In this document: in pieces, positions 1 through 11,310 of the stretch
Numbering within the stretch: the first letter of the stretch is position 1
How the letters are laid out: each line of letters begins with the position of its first letter
Assembly: GCA_022747635.1 (NCBI GenBank)
Contig: JAKTNV010000001.1
Location: 45,826,446 to 45,890,445, forward strand
Length of the DNA stretch: 64,000 nt
Direction of reading: 5' to 3'
Source of the DNA: Hetaerina americana
Lineage: Eukaryota > Arthropoda > Insecta > Odonata > Calopterygidae
Position numbers and translations under genes: made by a program
The notes under the pieces: generated by a model
What the model saw: the letters and a program-made list of their open reading frames with translations, nothing else
What the model was told of the DNA's origin: nothing
Database searches by the model: none

Positions 1-459
1 AAAGTAAGACCAGTCCTTAGACGAAGTGAAAAGGCTGATGGATCGGAACAGTCACAAAGGGTTGCGACGAGTAACTACTGGCGCTCAATTAAAAGAAGAT
101 AATACAATGCTCGATTAAGGAAGAAGTGAAATTAGGGATTCATTTACATACTCTAGTAAGTGTCATCAAACCCCACCTTGATCGGTCAATAAATGTGGTA
201 TTAAACACCCAAAATATGCCTCATTTTTCATATCAGGTACTGCCTCCCTAATCTACAACAGCATAAGTAAAACGAGCGTGCAAAACTTTAGGGCGGGGAA
301 TTAGACCTCAAGGGTGTGCAGAATACGAGAAAAATAATTGAGAAAGATTGAAGATTGTTGATTATCTAAACACAAGTTAATACTTTTTCTAGTATGGACC
401 TATAGTGTCCTTATGCGAAGACGCAGCAGATGCCCTTTAAAAATGGGAAACAGTATCCG
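1..459. other. No recognised feature
   Basis: Probably further degraded retrotransposon 5' of the remnant at 460, but nothing in it could be matched to a domain. Confidence 0.5.
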
Positions 460-780
460 CAATGGCGGTGGATTTTGCGAAAGCGTTTGATACTCTTTCA
501 TGCTATGGACTACAATAAAAAAGGCAATATGCACTCTTTGATCCGCCAATTGTGTGATGGATTATTGTGTTCTTTTAAACAATGTCCTGCGGAAAGGAGT
601 GGGTAAAACATCCCGGTCGATCCTATCTAACGCTTTTCTTCTTTTCATGGCCTTGCTGAGGAGGATGAAATTTGGGGATAGTATTAAATTTCCATTGGGA
701 GGAGAGGAGATGGTTAGGGTGTTTCTCAAGGGAGAATTTAAATCTTTTTGCTTAAATAGTACTTTCCTTTACCCTAAATA
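460..780 (+). pseudogene. LINE reverse transcriptase remnant
   Basis: Reading + frames with shifts, AVDFAKAFDTLS at about 463-500 matches reverse-transcriptase motif A (DFxKAFD). It is followed by a stretch from 554 to 780 with ALLRRMKFGDSIKFPLGGEE, like the region before the catalytic YxDD of non-LTR elements. Stops and frame changes interrupt it. It differs from the LINE family seen elsewhere in the window. Confidence 0.5.
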
Positions 781-809
781 AAATTTGCATATTTTCTGGA
801 CTTAATATA

Positions 810-1716
810 CAAGGTGTGATCAAAAGAAGACTGGACTGATTTTATTATGCCCAAACCTTTCAACAGATCGAAACGAGACACAGTGCTTCATCTAGCGATA
901 CATCTGACGACTAAAACGAGAGGTGTTGCGTTTGTTAGCGTTGAGTCGTTACGCAGCAGCAGCGGTACGGGTCTTAACCTTTTCGACGCCGCGTGCAACG
1001 GCAGCAATGAAGGAGATAGAGGAACAGCTTGTGTGCGTGAAATTTTGTTTCAAACTTGGAAAAAGTGCTACGGATAAATTTGGAATGATTCAGCAAGCCT
1101 TTGTTAATGAAAATTTGAGTCGAAGCCAGTTTTTTTAATGGTACAGTCGTTTTAAATCGGGTAGAACCTCGAAAGATGAAGATTCGCTATCGGAGTGGCC
1201 TTCCACTTCGACAGACCCCAACCATGTCAATTTGGTGATCGATTTGGTGCTGGAAAATCGCCGTTTAACTCTTAGGGAGATAGCCGAGGAAGGGAATATT
1301 AGTTTTGGATCCTGTCAGACAATTTTGACAGACATTTTGGGCATGACGCGAGTCGCATCAAAATTCGTCCCGCGGGTGAAGACTGATGAACGGAGACAAA
1401 AACGTGTAAACATTTGTCAGGAACTCCTGGATCGAGCCAATGCCGACCCATAGTTTCTTAAAACCTTCATTTTATTTCCAAAGTTAAAATCAACCTTGAA
1501 AGGGTGCCGATCCGACTCTATTGCGGGCATTAAAACTAATTGTACGGTGGACCTGAAGAGGATCCCTAAGGCGGCTTACCAGGCAGGGTTCGAGAGCTGG
1601 AAGAAACATTGGCAAAGGTGTGTCGTCAGCCAAGGCTTGCACAAGTTCCACTAAGATGTATCCGTCGAAATAAACAAGTTATAAAATCAATCCTGTCTTT
1701 TTTTGATCACACCTTA
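810..1716 (+). mobile_element. Mariner-family transposon, internally deleted, with both TIRs
   Basis: Terminal inverted repeats of about 30 bp (CAAGGTGTGATCAAAAGAAG at the left; the right end is its near complement, ending GATCACACCTTA). They are flanked by TA target duplications at 808-809 and 1717-1718. Inside are transposase pieces: the helix-turn-helix region (VCVKFCFKLGKSATDKFGMI, WYSRFKSGRTS), the second HTH (LTLREIAEEGNISFGSCQTI) and RVNICQELLDRANADP. The sequence then jumps to the C-terminal end (IPKAAYQAGFESWKKHWQRC). The DDD/E catalytic core between is gone, and a stop and frame change occur near 1137. A dead, roughly 0.9-kb copy of an element normally near 1.3 kb. Confidence 0.9.
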
Positions 1717-1718
1717 TA

Positions 1719-2730
1719 TGTTTTCCTTGATTTATCTTGAATCCGTCAACCCAATCATACTTTATATATCCTACTTCCCTCACTTATGTAATTATTTTCA
1801 CCTCTTCACCTAAAGATTTTATTGATAAATCTCAGGGAATAAAAGCCCTTCTAGGACCATGTTTTCAGATCATCTTTCATTTAAATATTGATATTTACTC
1901 TTTTTAAAATGAATTGCAAACTAAAAACCCTCTACTATCCTAATTGCTGTCATTTACAGTTAATTATTCTCCATTCTAAGCCCTTTTGGACTGTTTACAT
2001 AATTTTTTGTGTGTACAAAAGAATATCTATTGCTAACTGTATTGACTAAAATTTCTGTACAAAATTTTCAGCAAACTTTTTAATCTGCTCTATTTAGGCT
2101 AAGGTGTCTAATTATTTTTATAATGACATTATTTGTAGTATCAACTAGTAAATACATAAAGGAGAAGAACTGTATTAGACCAAAAGGTTTAAACAAGGAG
2201 GATGCTAATGACAGGGATTTTGAGAAAAGAAACCAATATGATCATGTCCTAAATAAACATTTGCCCTGCTCTCCATACTTTTATTGATAATAAAGAGTAC
2301 TGCCTTAGCTGCAGGAAAAATCAAGCTTATTGTTCTACAAGCTTGAATAGTCCTCACATAGGGCTGTCTTTTCTCTTTTTGGGATTGGAACTAATTCTAA
2401 TCTGATGATGTCCTCCATTTTCCTTAACCTTAAAGTAGTTCTACATGGTATTACTTATCTCCATCGGCCTATTTCATTTCACTTCCATTTGTACCCTTTC
2501 CATCTTGCAATCAATCAGAAAATATGAATCCCCTCCTGGACCAAACCTATTCTCATTGATGGCATATTCTCTTTCTGTCTAAATACGCTGGCCTAATATA
2601 GATCATAGATTGGTTACCATATTCTCCACATCTCCTCTCCATCTTTCTTGAATCATTCCTTGGTCGATTAATAATTTTTCTGCCTGATCTTTGATAATAT
2701 TCACAGAGTTTTTATTTATTATTTATTAGT
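1719..2730. other. No recognised feature
   Basis: AT-rich intergenic sequence between the mariner and the LINE fragment. No open frame of note and no repeat recognised. Confidence 0.6.
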
Positions 2731-3690
2731 TTGTCAGTCACCCAAGCACTGCTGAGTGCATTGGGAAGCCAGTGCAATAGATATGAGATGATAGTAAGTG
2801 TAAATAAAGAAGAAGTTATGTGGTTTCCCAGAAAGAGAAAGGCTAAACTAAAAGTTAAAATGGGAGGGCAAAAACTAGAGCTGGTGGAGCACTTAACCCA
2901 TCCTAGAAGTATTTTGGATCAAAGTGGGCAAAGTAGTGGCGGCATATAGAGAGGTATTACATTAGGCCAGAAAGCTTTCATGGGGAAGAGGGAATTGATG
3001 AGAGGGACATTGAGTAAAGTGGATGGAAAACTTTGATATGGATCGTGGTTTTGTGCAGTGTGGAAACCTGGACACTGAAGCAGGATGATAGGCATAGAAT
3101 GGAGGCTTTTGAAATATAAGTGCAAATAAGAATGGATAAGGTGAAGTGGATAGAAAGAAAAACAAATGAGGATGTGCTAGGCATGGCAGGGGAAAAGAGA
3201 GGATTGATCAGAGAAATCATATGGAGACAGGAAAGATGGATGAAAAATATTTTGACCATGGGATGTTAAAGACTGTGATAGAGGGGAAAATATTAGGCAA
3301 AGGAGGAAGGAGCAGAAATAGGATAGGAATGTTGAATGGAATGAAGAGAGGAAGGAAGTAGAGTTTAAGAGGGCCTTATTATAGAGTAGGATATTGGGTT
3401 GTGTTTTGTTAGGAGAGACAAGAGAATTATTTGATAGCTTGTGACTCTCTTAAGGACCAAAACCTTCGCGATGGTAACCCAAGGGCGTAATACCTTGGTA
3501 CCACCTCATGGTGAGAGTCGGAAACGTCAAACTCTGTCGGACTGTGAAGCGAGACAGGGGGCGGTGACTAAATCCAAGGCTGCCAATCACCCTTAGGGGG
3601 CTGCCAACCCCCATAGGGTACTCACTGGGCATGAGAAAACAAAAAGTTGATTCTACCTTACCGGTAGATTACCAATAATAACTTGAAATA
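2731..3690 (+). mobile_element. LINE 3' fragment (family L), + strand
   Basis: Conceptual + strand reading gives LLSALGSQCNRYEMIVSVNK, KMGGQKLELVEHLTHPRSIL and DQSGQSSGG. These match the post-palm part of a non-LTR reverse transcriptase and align with the better preserved copy at 40337-41058(-). The downstream ETWTLKQDDR-like and GKGGRSRNRIGMLNGMK-like pieces are broken by stops. The copy ends in the family tail TTACCGGTAGATTACC plus AATAATA near 3660-3690. About 200 bp of GC-richer sequence (3450-3640) sits in the tail and is absent from the other copies. Confidence 0.8.
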
Positions 3691-6600
3691 TAGAAAACAT
3701 TTAACCTTTCTATGTATGTCTTCTTAACAACTTTTACATGGAATTAACAATTTGTTAGTTATACATTTAATGATTTGTCATCTAATTTAACTTCTTTTTA
3801 TGCACCAAACCAGAAGTCCCCGGGTCTCCACTTGGCCAAAGTCACATTGAAAGTGCTGAGTAAGTAACATCTTCATTATCTTCAAGTCAATCAATTCTAG
3901 CTAACTTCTTGAATAGCAAGGGATCAAAGAAGGGGTGTTTTGACTTGCATGCTCTTGGAATGGTTTTATGCTCTGAGCACACTAGACCATCTCAGTTAAG
4001 CTCCTCCCCATCAGGAAGGAAAGATTTTTTGGGAGTTTTATTTGGTAATGATGAAGTGTTGGACAGGATTACACGAAGTACTACTTCAATGATCTGAGGG
4101 AAAAATCCCTCACCCCATTATCATCAGAGAACATGTGCCTTGTGCCCATGAGATGGAGTGTGTGAACTCTGATAATGAGATCAGGTGTTGAATGGATATT
4201 ATTATTCCTAAAATGTATTTCCAGGTGGTGTCATATCTCACTTGACAGAAAAATCTTGAAAAAATTAAAATATAACTTAACATCCACATCAAAATCAAAA
4301 TTTGAACATACAATATTCAGGACAGCTGAAGGGCCGACCTACTGGGCCCCTTCAGCTTTCTTGAAATTTAAAATTCAGATTTAAGGGACCAATTCACCCT
4401 AAATTACCAGAACACCACTCCCAGGATATTCTCCACTTATTCATAAAGTGGATCTTACTTCATCACACTGTCATTAAAAGGAATCCCGAAAAAATATTGC
4501 CCAGCCATTAGCCATACCAAGTCATGTCAGTCTTACTCCTTCCCCAATGAATACTATCAGTCAGTAATTAATAAAAAAACTAATGCACAGATTTACTGAA
4601 AATAGCTCAGTCAAGATCTCAAATATGCTTAAAGTATGCTTTTATACATTCTGATTTTGATTGGAGGGAAAATTTCACAATATTTTACAGAAAGGGAATG
4701 GTTATTGGAGCAGTAATTGTTTATCAGTTCTTTTTCAGTTACCTGAATTTTTTCATGGTAATTTTTAACGGTTTGCAAAGCAACATTACACACACTTAAT
4801 AGATAAACCTCAAAATGGCAGTCTCCTAGATAATGACTTGAGAAATATTGTAGGCATCTGATTCAGGATAACTCTCTATACTACAGATGCCAAACCTAAC
4901 CCCTGAAACAAAATGGTATAACAATGTGCCAAGAATCACCAGTAGTTACGATAGATACCGATTGATGCGGCTATATATGGACCCTGCCCTAAACATATGT
5001 AATAGTGAAGGAAGGATATTACTAGCAAGGGTAATGCTATTAGCAGAACTGGGTCATAATACCAATAGGCATATTTATCAATAGTTTTTTTATCACTTAA
5101 TATTTTCAGGGAAAATAGACCAGAAATCTATTTTTCCCGCCTGGCACTGAAGGTACCTAAGGGGGGAGCTATTCTTGCAATCCTTTTTTTTATTATTGAC
5201 TGGCTTAGCAGGACAAGAATGAGTATTCCATGCATAAATTTTTAATTTATACTAATATTGTATATTATGAATATCATATCAATATGGCATATGATAAAGA
5301 AAATCTATAATTGTATGTTGAATTGATTGTCTTAATTCTTTGTATATTATATATGATGAAGATTATACTACAATTGTAAATTGCAAAAATGAATAAAAAC
5401 TCTTGTAAGAAAAAAATCCTGGCTAGTACTTAACCATTTATTAAAACACTTAAAAAACTATCACAATCTCTGAGAAGATAACTAGAGTCATAACTGTAAT
5501 AAATATTAAAGTCATGATCATGCTCTGATTACATACTTTTTAATGGAGTCAATATCAAGGGTATCAATAATCTTCATGTTCATAGTGATGAACAAAAGAT
5601 GATAAAGACAATGGTAACTCATTAAGGTTATTAGTCAAATATTCTGGCTCCCCTGAGTCATGAGTAATATTTCACATTATTTTTCAAGTAGCTGAAACTA
5701 TCAACCACATTTTTCAATATCTTCACCTATGTTTTCACCAAATGCTGGTTCAGTAATGAATGACTACGTAACACAAATGTGCAAAGTATTTACTGCTTGC
5801 TTTGCCTAAGGTAGTTGAAGCAACAATTATAATGTGAAATGATCAGTAAATAATTATGGCTCTAGCATTGGGATGGTAGTCTTACACTAGGTTTTGATTG
5901 AGGTTCTCCAGCTAAGCCATATAACCATTAATTAAATTAGACTCACCCAAAAGCAACTTTGGTGGCCTGTCCAAGCCTCAAACATCCTTGTTGTTAGCAC
6001 TATCTCCTATTAACCACAGAGTTTGGATGACTATGACATTACGAGTCCAATTACTTCTGGCTGAGAAATCATAATTAGTTCATTCAGGAAGAAAGCAAAG
6101 AGGGTAAAACTTTTTATGAATTTCTAAAATGCAAATATCATACCACTCAATATTTGATATCAAGAATTACAAATAAATTTCTGGTAAGTTTTTTCCAGGC
6201 AGGCAATTTTTCCCAGAATTCCTAGCAATTTTTTAAGCAATTTATCACACGCCTTGCAATAAGATAAACTTCCAGCTATTGTCTTCTTCACTAATATATT
6301 GTAATGATTTCAATATCACAATCCCTAATCATAACATCACTCGAATGATTTACCTGCATAATTAAATTCTGGGAAGGTTAAGTCAATTTTAAACCCTAGC
6401 TGACTTACATTAACCAGAGAACATATTCAACGATTGGAGATGATAATTAAAAGGCAAAATAATTAAGGTCGCGGAAATTCTATTCATGAATGGACGCTGG
6501 AAGCGGCGGGTTGATGGGTTATTTGTAAAAATAAACGAAGCGTGTAATGTCAAGGAACATCGCAATATTAGTCTGCGTATATAGCAGTTTAAGGAAAAAT

Positions 6601-7399
6601 ATTATAAATTAATCTATTGTGCATATGATAATCATTTTATCAATAAAACAGGAACTTAGAGACGATATAAAAATACTCAACACGATACATCAACAATGAC
6701 ATGACTCAAAAACTCTGATAACCTCAACGTTGATCCAGAGCGGGCTCAACTCCTCCGCTTATCATGAGACGACACTAACACTATCGGCTACCTAAGGTGA
6801 CAATCACATTATAAGTATTATATACGCAAGTGAAAACTTGATTTACTAGTTAAAACATGCCAGTACCTTTGAAAGTGCCACTAGCACCTGCAACCACAGA
6901 AATTGAGATCCTTGAAGAATCCTCTGAACAAACGGCGAGCTGCGACGTTCAAACATAAATTTCCTCTCCTTCTCATGGCTTGCTACTTTTAAGAAAGCAT
7001 TATTCATTAATTTTTGATATGTTTAATATGATAAGCACTATTGCGGGAAGGGGGTTGGGTTTCACTCTTTTGGCACATCTAAAAAATACTTATTCCCAAC
7101 CGTACACAGGCAACAACCAGAATCCGCGTTACATACCCGCCTCATTTATTTCGGGGACACAGCCCATTTCAGAGGCATAGATCCTCAAATACTCAATAAA
7201 ATCAATCACGGAATTTATCTAAGGAGCAGGTCAACTCAGCCATATTAGTTTTCTAAATATTTCTGATCACCCACACGCGCAATTCTAAGGATTTATATTC
7301 GAAACCGTGGGCAAGTTTCTGGATACACTCGAATTATTTTTATTCCTGTATAGCTTATTTCATACTTGTTCCTAGTCCCTAGGAAAAAATTTTAAAAAC
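3691..7399. other. No recognised gene
   Basis: AT-rich, with no coding sequence I can support. The only structure noted is the short inverted repeat at 4324-4357. Short open frames at 4887 and 6980 have no recognisable domains. Confidence 0.6.
4324..4357. repeat. Short inverted repeat
   Basis: AGCTGAAGGG at 4324-4333 is exactly complementary to CCCTTCAGCT at 4348-4357, with a 14-nt loop. Isolated and of unknown meaning. Confidence 0.6.
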
Positions 7400-8270
7400 A
7401 TTATTTTGATTAGATATTTGTTGAATTCAGTATGACATCATTTTCTCTTGATTCATATTTCCCAGCGTTTCTTCAAGTTGTTCAAACCGTCCAAAAAGTA
7501 GGATTTCAGGAGGTCCTCAAAATATGCATCTGTATTGGCGATGACTTCGTCGTTCGACGTGAATCCTCTTCAGTCGAACCCTTTTTTAAAGTTAGAAATG
7601 GAACTTGGGGGCCAAATCTGGTGAGCACAGTGCACATTGTAATAATTCGAACTTTAATCCCACAATTTCCGCCATAAAAACTGCGCAGATGCATTGTCTT
7701 GTCGGTAAAGAATTTTTTGCTTTGCAAAAGGACATTTTTTCTTGATTTCTTCACTCAACCGGTGTGATGGCACATAATACTCTCTATTTATTTTTTGTCC
7801 TTTTCGCAGGTAATTGACGCAAATGATTTCGCGTGCGTCCCAGAATACCGTGGCAATCACAATGTCGGCCGATTTCACCGTCTTCGCCTTCTTTGCAGCC
7901 GGATCACCTTTAGAAACCCTCTGTTTCGACTGTTCCTTAGTCTCTGGAGTGCAGTACGCAGTGTATCCATGTCTCGCCCATAGTTATATATCGATGCAGA
8001 CAGAAAATCGTTATGAAACGCCTGTGGCTTCAACTATTTCACTGACTGTGATTCGTCAATCACTCAAAGCCATATCGTCAATTTCGTCAATCATTTTCAA
8101 GGAAGTCACTTCTACTGGACGTCCCGAACAATGTTCGCCATTTTTGGATGTATATATATATACTGGTGTACCATGCCCTGGTGTACCATGCCCTTCATCC
8201 AATTTGGCTTCGATCTCATTTTGTTTTTAGCCTTTTAATTGAAGGGCTTCGCACGAAACTCATTTCTTCC
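7400..8270 (-). mobile_element. Mariner-family transposase pseudogene (minus strand)
   Basis: Minus-strand frames, with shifts, give most of a mariner transposase in order. Visible are a start-like MEEMSFVR near 8268, the linker GRPVEVTSLKMIDEIDDM, TPETKEQSKQRVSKGDPAAK, KSADIVIATVFWDAREIICV, RLSEEIKKKCPFAKQKILYR, QDNASAQF (the catalytic HQDNAPxH region, decayed) and AYFEDLLKSYFLDGLNNLKK near the C-terminus. Many stops and frameshifts. The N-terminal HTH part is mostly deleted. I could not place terminal repeats, so the boundaries are approximate. Confidence 0.85.
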
Positions 8271-9129
8271 ATTTTCCAAAATTAATAAAATGTTATTTTT
8301 TCAAACGACTATGAAAATGAAACCACTTGGTGGATATACGTAGCTGAAACTTGAACAGTAGCCAATTGAGAGAGGAGACTTACTAAAAGCAAACCTTTTC
8401 CGACACTACTATCTCCGATTTTCTAACGACTTGTTGAACGATCCACGTACCACTTTAAGATGTCAATGGGATTTTCGTGGAAATCAAATCATCTTTTTAC
8501 ATTACTTGCAGTTTTTGGTGCTGCGGTAACGAACGACATTGATTCTCGAATTACTTTCCGCCAAAGAATGTGATTCAGATGTTAAATGCATCTAGCACTT
8601 AAATAAATGCACAAATTTGACTATACAACCACAAAATAATAGCGGGGTTGCCCCAAATCGGAATGAACCACATGGCTAAGATATTTATTATCTTTATTTC
8701 TAGTGGCTCTTTACCGATAGAAAATTATTGATTGACGCAAAAATCTCATTTCTTTCTCGTGGTCGAATTCCCAGAATGATGTGAATACGGCCGGTCATCT
8801 CGCGGTAAAGTTAAGAGATTTATTTTCCTAGTAAAATTGTCCTCCGGAAAACAAGAACTGAAGAAATATTAACTAAATTAGAAAGAGCTCGCCTACAAAT
8901 AAATGACATGCGGACAGATTGACTAGCATTCATAATTCATACAATCAATCAATCCAGCACAACTGTCTTTAAGAGAATTTTCTCGAATCTCCAGAAGTAG
9001 GAATTGGAATGTATTAGGGTTGTCTCAATTGTTCTACAGCAAAATCTTTCAGATTTATGTCCTTAAGAAGGGTCGCTAACGACTTGTTTCTTGTCCTGAC
9101 AGCCTTCAGATTCAACTCGGCAAATTATT
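8271..9129. other. No recognised feature
   Basis: Moderately AT-rich sequence upstream of the decayed mariner. No domain or repeat recognised. Confidence 0.5.
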
Positions 9130-9600
9130 ATTCATGATTTCCTTCCATTAGAGAGATTGCTTCGTGCTTTCTCGTCACCTTTCTTCGTGACCTCTATGAA
9201 CCTTCCGAAGATGACCCCTCCACCGAAACCCTTGACTCCCTCCCGCCTTCCTCGTGTTATCCTCGCCGTGACCAACCTTCCCCACCCACAGCCCCCTCCA
9301 CACACCCTCCCGAATACTCCCTTCAGCTCCCTCCTCAACCTGGCCACGAAATAAAACTTCCTTCTGACCCCATTACCGGCACGACTCATCACCGGAAGGG
9401 TGTGGCTCCTCGGGCGAGCACACAAACACCCACACGCGCAGTTCACCGCTTCCCTCCCGACCCTCACTTCCCCTCAGGGTTTCCTGCGGCAAAGGGCCAC
9501 CCGCGAAAGGGAAGCTCCGAAGGAATGTGGCGGAAGCCCGCGTGACAAGCGCACGAAGCCGAGGCACGAACCCGTTAGGGAGCCATCCGAGCATCACGCA
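9130..9600. other. GC-rich, CpG-containing block
   Basis: A sharply GC-richer island with a C-rich + strand (CCACCGAAACCC, CCCTCCTCAACC) in otherwise AT-rich DNA, about 1.7 kb upstream of Cib2. Open frames occur on both strands (for example 9132-9467 minus and 9400-9729 plus) but have low-complexity, compositional translations. It could be a distal promoter or an unmethylated CpG block. Confidence 0.4.
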
Positions 9601-11048
9601 TCGCCATTATTTTTTCTTATGTTTTGTTTTTTTAACTCTTTCCACCTCCTTATCGCCCTTCTGCAAACTTTCAATATCGCGCCCCATAACTCACCGTTTA
9701 AATTGAAGCAAATTGAAGTCAGCTCCTAGTCCAATCGCTGTGAACCCACTCCAGTGGTGTTATGTATATTGGAAAGTAGGAGTGCACTTGCCATCCATAT
9801 TCGTTGGCTTCCAAAGTATGTGATGTAGCAGGTAGAGGTAAATATTATTTATTCACACCACTCCCTTGAATGTCCGACAAAAAGTCCAAATGTGAATCAA
9901 TACTACAATTGAATAAACCGCGCACTCGGGTGCTCGACGCTCGTCAGATGCACTTAATACCTGCCGGAATGTTTTATTACCAACTTTCGAGTGTATCCTG
10001 CATTATTCGGTCGTTTTCCGGTTGAAGTCACATTTTCCATATCATACCCTTTCCCTAGAATTTTGAGAAAGGGTAAAGGAAGAGGAAACAAAGTGACTGA
10101 CTATTGTTTGGATGATCCGTCAAGTGATGAATTCCCAGGGTAAACGATTATTATAAAATATTTTACTGCGGTTCTTAATGAGAATTCCATGAATTTGACA
10201 GTTAAAACAGAACCTGGAAACTAAATAGAAGTAATCCGAAAACTATCAATTTGTTCATCAAATAACTATCTCGTATACGAGTGAATCCATTGTTTGCGAA
10301 TATGACAACTTTTAGAAACCACGGCGCTTCTTTCCGACGGAGAAGCTAATGCTATGTAGGTCATAAATCGACACATGCCATTCCTTTCGTTCTCTACATT
10401 AATGCTTTTCAATTTCGTTGTTTCGTAAACTATCAACTCCACACGATGACATCAGTGTGTATTAAGGTTTTAAATTAATTTTCAATACTATTAATTACTT
10501 AATTATTAATTGAGAGTTTATTGCACTGTTATCTCAATATAAGTTATTGCCAGGTTTCAAAAATGAAATTATTTTTCACAGAACCATTGAAAATAGCTGT
10601 CAAATTAAACATTAATAACAGAATAAAAATATAAAATACAGTTAAAACTGCTTGGTATTTATTCTTCTCAACTCATATACATTTGCAAGCATGGGTTGAA
10701 GTTCTGGCAATCAATGATCCATATTAATGGCTGTCGGTTCGAGATTTTTGTAACCTATTATTTTGGCCGTGGGTGCCGTCATGAAATTGACGAGGGGGTT
10801 TTACCCATGAGAGTAAAGTAAGGAGGTGAAAAGTTAATTGGAAATTTTTGAGAGGCGTTGAAAGAAGTGAAGGAGCAGAGAAGGTGGCCATGGGTAGCTG
10901 TTAAGTGAGAACGGGGAATATGAGGAATGAATGGAGGAGATAATGGAGGGAAAACACAAAAAAGCGAATGGGATGGGGCCGTTTCCATGGGAACCAATGG
11001 GGCGGGGCTCTTTCACATACACACACCCACGTCCCGACGCAACCTTTC
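9601..11048. other. Upstream region of Cib2
   Basis: AT-rich up to about 10740, then purine-rich on the + strand (10780-10990). No gene recognised. The Cib2 promoter should lie at its right end. Confidence 0.4.
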
Positions 11049-11071
11049 CTCTCTCTCTCTCTCTCTCTCTC
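11049..11071 (+). promoter_or_regulatory. (CT)n tract upstream of Cib2
   Basis: A run of about 11 CT dinucleotides lies 190 bp upstream of the Cib2 ATG, in a pyrimidine-rich stretch with scattered further CT. GAGA-type (CT/GA) repeats often occur near arthropod core promoters or in 5' UTRs. It could equally be a plain microsatellite. No TATA box was seen. Confidence 0.35.
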
Positions 11072-11259
11072 GCAGCCCTCTGTAAGTAACACGTACTAAA
11101 ACATTGGTCTTTCGGATCTCCTCCTACTCTCTGTCTCTTTTGCTCGCCTATCGCCCTTTCTCCCTCTCGCCTACTGAACATTCTGGAGTTTCATCATCTC
11201 TCCGTTTCTTACATTTCGAAGATTGAAGAGTAACGGCGGACTGACTGAAGGCGTGTGCA

Positions 11260-11310
11260 ATGGGAAATAAGATCATAACGTTCACGGAACAGCAACTGGA
11301 GGACTATCAG
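11260..11310 (+). CDS. Cib2: Cib2 exon 1 (coding part)
   Basis: Encodes residues 1-17 ([17 protein letters not shown]), then donor GTAAGT at 11311. The start is fixed by an in-frame TGA at 11242-11244, six codons upstream. The context is good, with G at -3 and G at +4. Junction phase 0. Confidence 0.95.

Noticed and set aside
6850..6960. Possible short exon on the minus strand (starting MFERRSS near 6955)
   Set aside because: It ends near a GT and contains an internal AG, but no family match, no partner exon and no promoter were found.
9132..9467. Overlapping frames on both strands in the GC block upstream of Cib2
   Set aside because: Arg/Gly- or Pro/Leu-rich by composition; they do not splice into Cib2 and show no domain.
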